A DNA stretch of 64,000 nt from JACJYM01 sp965230495 (GCA_965230495.1 OZ246004.1:682001-746000); one strand, 5' to 3'. Shown: positions 33,157-42,359, counted from the first letter of the stretch. Notes: generated from the sequence alone by a model not told the origin. Translations and numbers: made by a program.

Positions 33157-34488
33157 TTAGTTTTCGAATAGTTTTATGGTATAATCTAATAATTCGGTAC
33201 CCCCGGGTTTACCATGACCAGGTACTACGATTCTCAACTCTTTAGAAAAATGGTCTTTTACTTTTTGTACGGTGTTCGACCATTCTTCAAGATTTGCATC
33301 TGTTAGGCTTCCTTTGGTTGCATCATGTGCTTTAATTAGACAGCCGCCAAACAATGTTTTTTTGTCTTTTATGTAACTTACGATATTATCCGGCGAATGT
33401 CCGACTCCGAAATATCGGTTTTCAATAAAAGAGTCACCTACCTTTATTTTTAGAGAATCATTAAAGCCGTTTTGCGGAACTATATTATTATGTGCTTTTT
33501 TGGAGTTGGCAAACTGGATAGTTATATCGCTTGCATACGATGGAACACCAATCTTATGAAATTCTTCTAATCCACCCAAACAATCGATATGGAAGTGATT
33601 AATAACGATTGCTATTATATCAGATTTCAAAGTGTTGTTAATCCAATTTATCAATTCTAATGACGTACTATTATCTGTTGGAGAATCTAGTATCACAGCT
33701 TCACCCTTATTTACATATATCATTCCATTACATGGATAATTGTTATATTCTTTTAAGAATGATTTATGTACGAATAAGCCATCATCCAGTTGAATAATTT
33801 CTAAACTGCTCGAACGGTATACTATTTTAGAAGTCTTGATAGAAGTGTAATTACCCAGAGCCCATTGTATAGTTGGATTAATCCATTCAGCCAGTGGTTT
33901 GAAAATGAAACCATGTTTTAATCCAGTAGAGAGTTCCAACTCTTTAAATTGTCCTATTTTACAACTGGAAGTATTAAATCTTTCGATAGCGGAAACACCG
34001 TATGGATCATACTTTTCATAAATCGTTAGAATATTGCCGCAATAATTGATATCAGGAATATTCTCAATATCTCTATCCATAAAACTTGCAATAAAAACAA
34101 AATTCAAGTCAGAATTATTTGCCATTGATGAAATATACTGAGCAATATATCCACCTTTTGATGTTCCAACAATAGTGATAGATTGTGGATTAATACCTTG
34201 GTTAATTAATGAATCAATTTGTTTCACAACTTTTGTGGCATATTCTTTTGCATTGACATTTCCCTTTCTTTGTTCGCTAATAACTTTAAACTCGCTCCCT
34301 TTAAATTTTTCCAGGATTTCTAAATATTCTGTTCTTCCATATTCAGGGTGTAATTCATTTAACTCGTGTTCCTCCAAAAATCTGTTGTGGAGAAAGAAGA
34401 GATACTTTTCTTGTTCTTTTTGTGCACATGTGAGGATAGAGCTCAGTAAGAAGATGAAAAAAAATATTTTTAACAAGTCTATTATCAT
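33157..34488 (-). CDS. Secreted alpha/beta-hydrolase fused to subclass-B1-type metallo-beta-lactamase
   Basis: 443 residues. Residues 1-20 are a hydrophobic export signal ending SSILTC; Cys21 could be lipidated, though T before C is atypical for a lipobox. Residues ~25-215 look like an alpha/beta-hydrolase with nucleophile elbow GTSKGG (Ser110) and candidate Asp161 (YEKYDPYG) and His192 (LKHGF). Residues ~225-443 are a metallo-beta-lactamase domain with every B1 zinc ligand in order: H298, H300 and D302 (HFHIDCLGG), H364 (GHSPDN), C383 (GGCLIK), H425 (PGHG). The Cys in Zn2 marks subclass B1. Substrate unknown; beta-lactam hydrolysis is plausible. Confidence 0.75.
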   Translation of the reverse strand: MIIDLLKIFFFIFLLSSILTCAQKEQEKYLFFLHNRFLEEHELNELHPEYGRTEYLEILEKFKGSEFKVISEQRKGNVNAKEYATKVVKQIDSLINQGINPQSITIVGTSKGGYIAQYISSMANNSDLNFVFIASFMDRDIENIPDINYCGNILTIYEKYDPYGVSAIERFNTSSCKIGQFKELELSTGLKHGFIFKPLAEWINPTIQWALGNYTSIKTSKIVYRSSSLEIIQLDDGLFVHKSFLKEYNNYPCNGMIYVNKGEAVILDSPTDNSTSLELINWINNTLKSDIIAIVINHFHIDCLGGLEEFHKIGVPSYASDITIQFANSKKAHNNIVPQNGFNDSLKIKVGDSFIENRYFGVGHSPDNIVSYIKDKKTLFGGCLIKAHDATKGSLTDANLEEWSNTVQKVKDHFSKELRIVVPGHGKPGGTELLDYTIKLFEN

Positions 34489-34542
34489 TTCATGCGTACT
34501 TAATTATTCCCAAGGATTCATATTTGGAAAGATCGGATTTTA

Positions 34543-35091
34543 TTATTTAGGGGTACTCATGTTTTCTAGCCATTCTTTTTTGCTTATTCCGTACCAATTG
34601 TGAGGTGCTCCATCATACTCAAATGTTTCTATGAATTTTAACCCGACTTTTTGAAGCACTTTATTTGATGCTATGTTTTCTATATGGGCACCTGCATAGA
34701 TTTCTTCGAGGTTCATTATCTGGAAACCATAATCTAGCGACTTCTGAGCTGTTTCTGTTGCTATTCCTTTTCCCCAAAATTTTTTCTTTAACCTATAACC
34801 GAGATCATAGTAGTGCATTTCCTCCCTTACATTTTTTTCATATTTCAATCCAGACCAACCAATAAATTGATTTGTTTTCTTATCCATTACTGCCCATCGA
34901 CCAATTCCATCTTGTTCATATTGTTTCCGGATATATTGTATTATGGATTTGGACTCCTGAATGCTTGTTATAGGTTTTTTCCCTAAATACCTGTGAACTT
35001 GTGGGTCAGAGTCTAGTTCAAATATTCCCTGTAGATCGTATTCTTCTATTTCTCGAAGTATTAATCTATCAGTTTCAATGTATATATTCAT
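34543..35091 (-). CDS. GNAT-family acetyltransferase (RimJ/RimL-like)
   Basis: A 182-residue protein transferring acetyl from acetyl-CoA to an N-terminus or amine. It opens IYIETDRLILREIEEYDLQG, typical of RimJ/RimL-like enzymes. The CoA-binding loop is YRLKKKFWGKGIATETA, followed by the usual IENIASNKVLQKVGLKFIET. It lies immediately past the last attC, so it may be the oldest cassette, having lost its own attC. Substrate not predictable. Confidence 0.8.
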   Translation of the reverse strand: MNIYIETDRLILREIEEYDLQGIFELDSDPQVHRYLGKKPITSIQESKSIIQYIRKQYEQDGIGRWAVMDKKTNQFIGWSGLKYEKNVREEMHYYDLGYRLKKKFWGKGIATETAQKSLDYGFQIMNLEEIYAGAHIENIASNKVLQKVGLKFIETFEYDGAPHNWYGISKKEWLENMSTPK

Positions 35092-35154
35092 TTTCTATTT
35101 TATTACGGATGGTTATTGCCACTAAATCCATTTTATGATGGTTTTATGTTGCCA

Positions 35155-35223
35155 TATAACGTTTTTTAGTATACTTTACGTGTCTAACGTAGGAGAATGT
35201 ACTGTAGTATTACCTTGTTATCC
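35155..35223 (-). other. attC site 1 (distal end of array)
   Basis: R' ATAACG at 35,155-35,161 and R'' GTTATCC at 35,217-35,223 flank an imperfect hairpin. The cassette's 5' end (TTATAT) does not fully match its R'' complement (TTATCC), so the cassette may be composite. Confidence 0.7.
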
Positions 35224-35231
35224 TCGAGATT

Positions 35232-35951
35232 TTACTTGATTTTAAGATTAAATTTTCCTTTAAAAATGCCAAAAACTTCAAAATAAATTATCGCTAATTC
35301 TTCAAGAATTTTGACTTTATCCATATTTCTAGAGTTTGAAATTCGTTTTTTATATGTTTCTGTATCAAACCCTAATTTACTAAGAACTGATCTTGCTGGT
35401 TTTGTCAGGTAATGCTCAAGGTTTTTATTTTCAGAAACTCTAAATTCCAATTCACTTTGTTGGTTATTTATTCTTAAAAGTAAAAAGATCTTGTCCTTTT
35501 TGATTTCAAATTCTATTTCACGAATTTCATTTCGTTCTAAGTCCTCCAAAAGTTGGTAGATTTTGTCATTGTCAACTCTTTGAGTTGGAATAATTGATTG
35601 GAGTATATCAAGTTCTTTTTTGGATTTCTTAATTCTATTTTTTGTCGATTCATTGAAATATTCTTCTATTCTTTGACGTGATTGTTTCTCCAAATAATCC
35701 ATTACAAATTTTCTTTCACTAAGAGTTTTTTCCATTCGGGAGATCATTCCTGCTAGTCGATTTATCTTATTATAATTAGGGTTTTTAAGGCATTTCAAGA
35801 TATTCAATTTCCTTCTTGTGAAAATTAAAGGTTCACGAAATGCTCTTGCACTTTCAAAATCCCATTTAGCCGCATATTGATCCATTGATGATTTCAAATA
35901 ATCATATTCGGACTGTAGATGTTCAATCAAGATTTCGAAATCACTTTTCAT
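35232..35951 (-). CDS. Helical coiled-coil cassette protein, unknown
   Basis: A 239-residue protein with N-terminal coiled coil (EILIEHLQSEYDYLKSSMDQ; ARAFREPLIFTRRKLNILK) and a mixed C-terminal domain (IYQLLEDLERNEIREIEFEI). The N-terminal helices loosely resemble UVR-type hairpins. It directly abuts the TPR gene upstream, so the two are probably co-translated. No enzymatic motif. Cassette 21. Confidence 0.6.
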   Translation of the reverse strand: MKSDFEILIEHLQSEYDYLKSSMDQYAAKWDFESARAFREPLIFTRRKLNILKCLKNPNYNKINRLAGMISRMEKTLSERKFVMDYLEKQSRQRIEEYFNESTKNRIKKSKKELDILQSIIPTQRVDNDKIYQLLEDLERNEIREIEFEIKKDKIFLLLRINNQQSELEFRVSENKNLEHYLTKPARSVLSKLGFDTETYKKRISNSRNMDKVKILEELAIIYFEVFGIFKGKFNLKIK

Positions 35952-36668
35952 TTATTTCTTACACATCAATTTATTTACCATTTCCAGGAATTCTTGTGGC
36001 TTCGGGTGATTAGGATCAATTTGAATTGCTTTTTCGAAATACTCTTTTGCTTTATGGTATTCTTTCAATCTTAGATAGCATTCACCAATCGACAACATAG
36101 CAAGTAAACTGTTTGGATTAACTTCAAGAGATTGCTTAAATCCTTGAATTGCTTCACTCCATTTTCTTAAATCCATAAAACAGAATGAACGATTATCGAT
36201 TGCTTCAAAGAAATTTGGCATCAATTCAATCGCTTTTGAGTATTTTTCGATGGCACTAGCATATTTTTTTTGATTTGTTAACCGATAAGCTTGTTGATAG
36301 AATTCTTTTGCATATTTAACGATTTCATTTACGTTATGAGTTTGTTTTATGTACTCAAAATATCCTAATAAATCATCTTCTGTTACTCGATTATTTGATA
36401 TCAACTTTGGTTTATTGAAACCATCTCTATCTATTGGGAAGTGATGAATCTGTACATTAAGGTTAGCTATTTCATTCGCTTTTGGAATTGATGATAATTC
36501 TTCAAATGCTTTGACATGAAATACATTTACATCATTATCAATTTTCAATATTTTAAACGTTCGATATTTACCTTCTTTTTCGGTGTAGAAAACATCTCCT
36601 TCTTCAAAATTTTGGTAAATCGGGGTTTCTTTTTCACCATTTCTAAATAATTTTTTGAGAAAATTCAT
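35952..36668 (-). CDS. TPR-repeat cassette protein
   Basis: A 238-residue protein. Residues 1-90 are a strand-rich domain (YQNFEEGDVFYTEKEGKYRT). The rest is about three TPR units (AYRLTNQKKYASAIEKYSKA, AIQGFKQSLEVNPNSLLAML, EYHKAKEYFEKAIQIDPNHP). TPRs mediate protein contacts. It probably works with the coiled-coil protein encoded one base downstream. Confidence 0.75.
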   Translation of the reverse strand: MNFLKKLFRNGEKETPIYQNFEEGDVFYTEKEGKYRTFKILKIDNDVNVFHVKAFEELSSIPKANEIANLNVQIHHFPIDRDGFNKPKLISNNRVTEDDLLGYFEYIKQTHNVNEIVKYAKEFYQQAYRLTNQKKYASAIEKYSKAIELMPNFFEAIDNRSFCFMDLRKWSEAIQGFKQSLEVNPNSLLAMLSIGECYLRLKEYHKAKEYFEKAIQIDPNHPKPQEFLEMVNKLMCKK

Positions 36669-36840
36669 TTCTTTTCTTTTGTTGTTTTAATAGATTTCAA
36701 GGGTGTGGAGATTCATCATATTCCGAAGAGTATGCCATTACTTTTATGCAAACGCTATGTGTTCGTATTGGGTAGATGGACTTTTTCCCCTTTGTATCTG
36801 TAATTTTTATTCAATCAATCTTTTTATGATTCGAATTTCT

Positions 36841-37035
36841 TTATTTAATCGAATTCAGCCTTGATTTTCCAAAAGTCAAAATTAGATTCGATTCCAAATT
36901 GGTTGAGCGATTCAGGGTTATACGTGAAAACGTTACGCCATTGAAAAAACGTTCCATCATTCTTTCGAATAATTTAAGATCTAAATAACCATTAGTTTTC
37001 TGATTTCGGGATAGGGAGTAGTGTTTAATTTTCAT
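36841..37035 (-). CDS. Small ORF in cassette 21, uncertain
   Basis: A 64-residue basic frame (MKIKHYSLSRNQKTNGYLDL) between attC site 2 and the TPR gene. The intergenic DNA at ~36,700-36,790 has a central palindrome (CATATTCCGAAGAGTATG) like the heart of several attC sites, perhaps a decayed attC that once separated this ORF from the two genes after it. No domain. Confidence 0.3.
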   Translation of the reverse strand: MKIKHYSLSRNQKTNGYLDLKLFERMMERFFNGVTFSRITLNRSTNLESNLILTFGKSRLNSIK

Positions 37036-37093
37036 TTATTTGATAACATGAGTTTAGTTTTATCGCTTTGGGATTCACAGGCAATTAGTTACA

Positions 37094-37153
37094 TATAACG
37101 GATAATTGTATCCCGTGTAGGCGTTAGCCTATACAGTGATACATAGTGTTAGC
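37094..37153 (-). other. attC site 2
   Basis: R' TATAACGG (37,094-37,101) and R'' GTTAGC (37,148-37,153); inner arms GTATC/GATAC. R'' is the complement of the 5' end of cassette 20 (TTAGCT). Confidence 0.8.
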
Positions 37154-37162
37154 TGCCGTTTT

Positions 37163-38371
37163 TTATTTTAATTCATATGTCAAGTTATCTAATTTCTTTT
37201 TGAATACTATGATTCCCAATGTTATTAAAGCTAAAGATGATATAGAAATGTATGGTTGATATTCATTTTCAATTAAGTATACAAATCCAGCTCCTACCAA
37301 ATACGTAATTAAAATGTAAGTAGAATATATTGTGTTTGAATAGTTGGTGTCAGATATTCTAGTAACATATGATGTTAAAATTGGTGATATTATTACTTCA
37401 GCGATTGCATATAATATTAAGGGCATTAAGGAAAATTCTAATAAATAATTTGGTGGGAAGTGGTGTAATATTTCAGTGCTGATAATAGCCAATATTAATA
37501 GAAAAACTGAAAATGAAATAGCTTTAAAAAATCTTGTCACTCCCTTTTTGCACCAATAAAGGAATAGAACAATACTAAATGGTATGGTTAAAACTGATGA
37601 AAACGAATGAATCATGGTATTTAGAACTTCATAACCAAAAAAAGTTTGATTTTCAGATTCCATCAAATTCATGATTAGTAGTGATATTTCTGTTTCATGG
37701 TTTTTCCAAAAAATGACATTTATCAAAATTAGAAGAGGCAAAATCAAAGTTGATTTACTCAGTGTTAATTTAAAGTTATTAGCTTCTAATTGGTTTGTTT
37801 CAATTTCATCCACATTTTTAATGAATATAGATGTGAGAACCAAATAAAGCATGGTCGATATTGCTGCGATTATGAAACCATATTTCCATTTATATGTTTC
37901 ACCTACATATCCTATAGCGGTTATGCCAAAAAATGCACCAATATTAATTCCCATAAAGAAAATCATGTAGGCAAGAGTTCTGTTCCTGTTTTCTTTTTTA
38001 AACTGTCTTCCAATTAATATTGTTGTACTTGGCTTTACAAGACTTGTGCCTGCCAAAATCAAAATTACAGAGAGAATAAGAATATTTTTATTTTGGACTA
38101 TCAATAATAGATACCCAATTAGAGTTAGGAAGCCTCCGATAATTATAGACTTTTTTTGGCCAAGTAGTTTATCAGTTATTAAACTAAATGGAATTGAGGC
38201 GATTACTAATGCTGAAGTCCAATAACCGTAAAATTCCAGAGTTGTTTCACTACTAATATTAAAGTATTCTGGATCTGTCAGATATAAAACTAAAATTGCT
38301 CTTACTCCATAATAACTTAATCTCTCAAGAAGAGAAATAGTTGTAAGTATTATAGTTCCTTTCAGTTTCAT
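37163..38371 (-). CDS. POT/PTR2-family transporter
   Basis: A 402-residue, ~12-helix membrane protein of the proton-coupled oligopeptide transporter family. Helix 1 carries LLERLSYYGVRAILVLYL, matching the ExxERFxYYG signature except that the first Glu is Ser, which may alter proton coupling. MIFFMGINIGAFFG matches the family's second signature. Length is short for the family (usually 450-500), with no obvious break. It would import di/tripeptides or a related substrate. A full transporter in a cassette is notable. Single gene of cassette 20. Confidence 0.75.
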   Translation of the reverse strand: MKLKGTIILTTISLLERLSYYGVRAILVLYLTDPEYFNISSETTLEFYGYWTSALVIASIPFSLITDKLLGQKKSIIIGGFLTLIGYLLLIVQNKNILILSVILILAGTSLVKPSTTILIGRQFKKENRNRTLAYMIFFMGINIGAFFGITAIGYVGETYKWKYGFIIAAISTMLYLVLTSIFIKNVDEIETNQLEANNFKLTLSKSTLILPLLILINVIFWKNHETEISLLIMNLMESENQTFFGYEVLNTMIHSFSSVLTIPFSIVLFLYWCKKGVTRFFKAISFSVFLLILAIISTEILHHFPPNYLLEFSLMPLILYAIAEVIISPILTSYVTRISDTNYSNTIYSTYILITYLVGAGFVYLIENEYQPYISISSLALITLGIIVFKKKLDNLTYELK

Positions 38372-38394
38372 TTATGTTTTTATTGTCAATGGAA

Positions 38395-38462
38395 GCTAAC
38401 GGTGAGTGTATGTGCCGTTGCCATCCCGCAGGGTGGCTATGGCATATACACAGTGTTATAGC
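38395..38462 (-). other. attC site 3
   Basis: R' CTAACGG (38,396-38,402) and R'' GTTATAGC (38,455-38,462). Its R'' does not match the 5' end of the cassette that owns it (cassette 19, 5' TTAGATAC), consistent with the chimera described there. Confidence 0.8.
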
Positions 38463-38953
38463 CAGTTTTTTTTGTTTTTTATTTTTCCCCAAGCCAAAAC
38501 TTTTACTCCTTTAGAATAATGAATTTCGTTTGGTTTTTCGTTTATTAATTTTTCAAATCTTGGATAATTCAACTCCAATTTTTTTATGTCAATTTCGTTA
38601 ATTGACCATTTCAAATGATGGATTTCAAATTCGTTGATTGATTCGCCCGAATCTTGGAAAAGAGCGTATCTTTCAGCTAGCCATTTGTCCAGTTCCGTTT
38701 TTTCTTCCAGTTCTTTTCCAATTGAGAATTCAATATCAAGCCTGTCATTATATTCAGAATTTTTGGATTTATATTTTTCGTCAGTCCGCTTAATTTCCGA
38801 AAATCTATAAGGAAGTTCTGAAATACCTTTCGCGACTTTGCACGATAAACTTTTTCCACCTTCAATGCTCAAGAAGTAAACTCCAGTTTTATTATTTGAT
38901 TTGACATAAGTCCGAATATTTATCTCGTCAAAATCCGATATTGGATGTTTGAA
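38456..38953 (-). pseudogene. DUF2071 (YqjF-like) gene, 5' half missing
   Basis: The frame preserves the DUF2071 C-terminal half: HPISDFDEINIRTYVKSNN, GVYFLSIEGG, LDKWLAERYALF, then FEIHHLKWSINEI and HYSKGVKVLAWG. A TAG at 38,954-38,956 closes it, and upstream DNA belongs to the subtilase-like gene. An ATG at 38872 could still initiate a 138-residue fragment, but the N-terminal half of the domain is gone. Part of chimeric cassette 19. Confidence 0.7.
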
Positions 38954-40013
38954 CTATATCTTGTATAGCATTTCTTAAATCTAATTCTGAAGGGTTTATT
39001 TTTGACCCAGTAGAATCGACACCAAACACTTGAGCATCTATCAGATAGCAATAGGGTTTAAGCTTATGTGTTCCTAAACACGAATCAATTGAATCGCCAA
39101 AAGCACATCGACTTGCGACAAAAGTTCCATGATCATAAGTAGCATCAACAGAACCGCTCGGTAAAGCGGGAAATACATCTGCGATAAATGGATCAAAAAT
39201 TCCATTAGCACTTGAAATCCCAGAATCTACTATGCAAATAGCTGAATCAGATTCCACATCTTCGACCTTAAGAGGATTAGGCATTGGGTCTGATTTCATC
39301 GCGGCTTCAACAATGAATATTTTGTTTTCTTCTATTTCTCTAATTGTGCTGTAGTCCGCAACAATATCAGGAATTTTGTTTGCTGGTATTGTACATTCTA
39401 TTGATGAAACACCATTTAGAAAATCATTGTATTTAATATCTTTAGCATTTTTCTCTAATTCGTCTAAAATTGTTTTGCTAATAGAGAATTTCTCTTTCTT
39501 TGATAGTTGGTTATAGAGATTAATAACTATTGAAACAGGTTCTTCTGATTCGTAATCGATATCAAGATTAATCTTATTTTCCAAAGGAATATTTGTAATG
39601 TTTTCAATTGGCGAAAAATAGGTTTTCCCAGTGTTATCCTTTGATTCTATATATTCATCTAATTTTGACTGAAAGGTTCCTATTCTTTCTTTGTTAATTT
39701 TTGCTATCCCAATTGATTTGTTGAACTTGGAATAGTCAATTATTTCAAACCCCAAGTTTTGAATTTTGAATTTTTGACTTTTTAAAGATACTTCATTAGG
39801 CGTTTCAAGCTGTAAAAATAGATTGTCTGTAAAATCAAAATCTTTCTTGGATGCTTCAAATCCAAATGTTTCGATTGATGCAGCCTTTAGTTTTTGACCA
39901 TGTTCTGAATGATTAACACGTTGAACAGAAACGCCACCCCCAGTTTTTTCATATTTCTCATTTCTTACATTTTCATTAGGGATTCTTAAGTGGTACTTTT
40001 TGTCTTCACTCAT
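38928..40013 (-). pseudogene. Subtilase-like gene, 3' part missing
   Basis: A 361-residue frame. Residues ~1-250 are a long N-terminal domain. Then the S8 peptidase begins: Asp motif AICIVDSGIS and His motif DHGTFVASRC. The frame ends at QTSNIGF before any GTSxA Ser motif. Its last codons are DUF2071 DNA read in the wrong frame, so the catalytic Ser and half the domain are lost. Related long-N-terminus S8 proteins are often paired with AAA ATPases, which is absent here. Product probably inactive. Confidence 0.65.
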
Positions 40014-40038
40014 ATTCTATTTTTTTTCTTGCATTGTA

Positions 40039-40107
40039 TCTAACGGTTTGGCCGTACCTGACGTGCCGTTGTGATAGCAGGCATGGCATGGTGACGGCTT
40101 GTTATAT
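40039..40107 (-). other. attC site 4
   Basis: R' TCTAACGG (40,039-40,046) and R'' GTTATATGC start at 40,101. R'' does not match the 5' end of its cassette 18 (TTGTGTGCC), suggesting past recombination. Confidence 0.75.
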
Positions 40108-40114
40108 GCTGTAT

Positions 40115-40674
40115 CTAACACATTGTAAGTATTTGTCTTAATGTAAATTCAGTTAAATCACTTTGAATGTAGAAAATTCTACATAATTCCCTTCCGTCAA
40201 TATGAATAAATGATCGATATGTACCTTTCTTGATGTTAAAATTAATTGTTTGATCATACATATAGGATTCTCTAAATATAGTTTTGCCATTTAATTGATA
40301 CAAGCTTATTTGGATTGGCTGATTTTGATTAACACCTTTTTCATATAGTTTATTTGCATCATAGCTATCTCCTCCCCCCTCAAAGAAGTCTATTATTTTT
40401 TCGTTTTGGAAAAGAAGACATGTGCCATGTTCATCGTCATACTTGAAATCAAATTCTATTATGAAGTTAAAGTGTTCTGAGGTTTTAAAATTTGGAATTT
40501 TGAGGGGGACTTTTGATCTTCATTTTTATCAATCCAAAATTCGAAATTGTTTTTTACTGTACTTGTTGATGAAAAGTTTAAAGTTTCAAGAATTGTGAGA
40601 TCTATTTTTCGTTTTGGTTTAAAGCACCAAAAATTTTCCCAAACTTCAAAGGATTCAAATTCTAAATCAATCAT
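40115..40674 (-). pseudogene. Unknown cassette gene with one frameshift
   Basis: The frame from 40674 (MIDLEFESFEVWENFWCF) shifts at a run of five C near 40,505-40,510. In the other frame it continues without stops: VPLKIPNFKTSEHFNFIIEF, DDEHGTCLLFQNEKIIDFFE, ISLYQLNGKTIFRE, ending LRQILTMC at 40,115. Adding one C restores a ~185-residue protein. The product resembles a small globular protein of unknown function. A true deletion and a sequencing error are both possible. Confidence 0.65.
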
Positions 40675-40694
40675 CTTCTTTTCATTTTATGGCA

Positions 40695-40762
40695 CACAAC
40701 GGTCAAGTGTAGCCTTTGTAGCCTGCCGATAGGTGGCTATAGAGTGCTACACATTGTTAGCA
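40695..40762 (-). other. attC site 5
   Basis: R' CACAACGG (40,695-40,702) and R'' GTTAGCATC; R'' is the complement of the 5' end of cassette 17 (GATGCTAA read on the plus strand). Core GCCTGCCGATAGGTGGC is shared with sites 10, 11, 12, 14 and 19. Confidence 0.85.
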
Positions 40763-40778
40763 TCAGTATTGATTTGTT

Positions 40779-41327
40779 TTACGTTTTTTTGTCAAATCTA
40801 ATTATGTCTGTGTTATTCATTGGTAGTTTATCAATGAAACCTTTTAGATATAAATCGACTTCATGATCATAACTTGTTCTATCAAACCACACTTTAATGT
40901 TTTTATCGTCTTGTAAATATTTTAAAGTTCTTGCCACATCAAATATAAATGGTATGCTGTATAATTTGAAATTTCCTATTTCTGTAATGAATAGTATATA
41001 AGATGGATCTTTTGAACCACCAGATTTATGAATTCTTAATGAACTTATTTTATCATATGGTATATCCATAGTTCTTACCTTTCTAAATCTATTATCTGAT
41101 ATTAAGGTTATTGTATTGTCTGCCAATTTCCATCCATTAAAATGTTTTTCTATCGCTTCAAATAAATGTGTTAAGGTAAAAATGAAAAGTGGAAAACAAA
41201 TCGAAAGCAAAAGATTACCAGTGCCATAGAAAAAAATGATGAAGAATATTCCACCAAGAACTAAATCTGCATATTTGTTACTTGTTTTAGACGATAATTT
41301 TGGTCTATACTCAAATAAAACTTTCAT
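40779..41327 (-). CDS. Membrane-anchored PH-like cassette protein
   Basis: A 182-residue protein with two adjacent membrane helices near the N-terminus (LVLGGIFFIIFFYGTGNLLL, ICFPLFIFTLTHLFEAI). A ~110-residue soluble domain follows (TITLISDNRFRKVRTMDIPY, KISSLRIHKSGGSKDPSYIL), reminiscent of bacterial PH-like domains. Function unknown. Only gene of cassette 17. Confidence 0.6.
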   Translation of the reverse strand: MKVLFEYRPKLSSKTSNKYADLVLGGIFFIIFFYGTGNLLLSICFPLFIFTLTHLFEAIEKHFNGWKLADNTITLISDNRFRKVRTMDIPYDKISSLRIHKSGGSKDPSYILFITEIGNFKLYSIPFIFDVARTLKYLQDDKNIKVWFDRTSYDHEVDLYLKGFIDKLPMNNTDIIRFDKKT

Positions 41328-41382
41328 TATTAAACAACTTCAACTTTTTGAACTTGACAGTCACGGGGACTGATATATTGAT

Positions 41383-41446
41383 GCTAACGATGAATGATAG
41401 ACGGAGGGCGACCGAAGGAAGCCTTACGTCCTATGTAGTGTTACCG
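41383..41446 (-). other. attC site 6
   Basis: R' GCTAACGA (41,383-41,390) and R'' GTTACCGAT; R'' is the complement of the 5' end of cassette 16 (ATCGGTAA on the plus strand). Confidence 0.8.
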
Positions 41447-41450
41447 ATAG

Positions 41451-42263
41451 TTATTTTTTTCTATTTATTTCATGTTCGCTACAAACATTAGTTATTTGAG
41501 TAATTGATTCTGTTACAATTTTTTCTTCAAGTTTGTTTCTGACTTTGTGACAATAACCTGTTAATCCACCGCTCATATCATGTGACATTCCACTAAATCC
41601 GAAGTGTTTGCATGTTAAGCAAATTTTAAGACTGTCGTTATCAAGTTTGTTTTCAATATGCTTTAGTATTGAATCGATTTCACCTTCCGATTCCCTTTCA
41701 AATAACTCTTGTTTGCTATTGTAGAAATTTACATAGTATTTGTCTGGGTAACATTCTTGAATCGAGTATTCATTTCCATTTATTGTTGATAATTTTGTTA
41801 CCTGAAGATTATTTAATTGTTCAGATATGTAGTTTTCCGCTCTTTCTATTTCCTTAAAAGTCTTGATCTGGTTTGGTTTTAGGCATAGTTTAGTCATAGG
41901 CCAATAAATTGATTCTGCTCCTATGAACTCGAAAATCGACTTAAAATTTCCAATTTCCCAATTATCCTTTTCGGTTCGTATAAGACTCAAAATGTTTTGA
42001 CCATTTGAATAATAGAAATCTGCTATGTGTATATGTTCCAAATTGTTGGTCATAGATTTAAGAATAGCTGCATTATCATTTTCGTTGTTTTGAAAAAGAA
42101 ACTTATGAATTCTGCTTTCGTGGTCTTTGGAACTAGTTATTAATTCATCTATTTTTTTATTGAATCTCTCTTGATTGTTTCGTTTGAATTTTAGAATTGT
42201 ATTCGTGATATGAATTTTTTCATTCAATTTGATTCCTGCTATATGTTCTATGTCAATTTTCAT
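41451..42263 (-). CDS. Cassette protein with C-terminal Cys cluster
   Basis: Start taken at the ATG at 42263 (MKIDIEHIAGIKLNEKIHIT); the longer frame runs into the attC. About 270 residues; the N-terminal part is helical. The last ~60 residues carry CLTCKHFGFSG, GLTGYCHKV and NVCSEHE, enough Cys to bind zinc or an Fe-S cluster. No known family recognised. Cassette 16. Confidence 0.6.
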   Translation of the reverse strand: MKIDIEHIAGIKLNEKIHITNTILKFKRNNQERFNKKIDELITSSKDHESRIHKFLFQNNENDNAAILKSMTNNLEHIHIADFYYSNGQNILSLIRTEKDNWEIGNFKSIFEFIGAESIYWPMTKLCLKPNQIKTFKEIERAENYISEQLNNLQVTKLSTINGNEYSIQECYPDKYYVNFYNSKQELFERESEGEIDSILKHIENKLDNDSLKICLTCKHFGFSGMSHDMSGGLTGYCHKVRNKLEEKIVTESITQITNVCSEHEINRKK

Positions 42264-42276
42264 TTTTTTAATTATC

Positions 42277-42341
42277 GGTAACGGATGTCGTACCCAGTGT
42301 GCCGACCGAAGGAGGCATGCTGTGGTCACGACCTGTTATAT
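42277..42341 (-). other. attC site 7
   Basis: R' GGTAACGG (42,277-42,284) and R'' GTTATATGC; R'' agrees at five of six bases with the 5' end of cassette 15. Confidence 0.8.
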
Positions 42342-42359
42342 GCTGTATTTTCGATTGTA

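Noticed and set aside
34489..34542. Possible attC between GNAT and lactamase genes
   Set aside because: 54 bp of AT-rich DNA without R' or R'' boxes.
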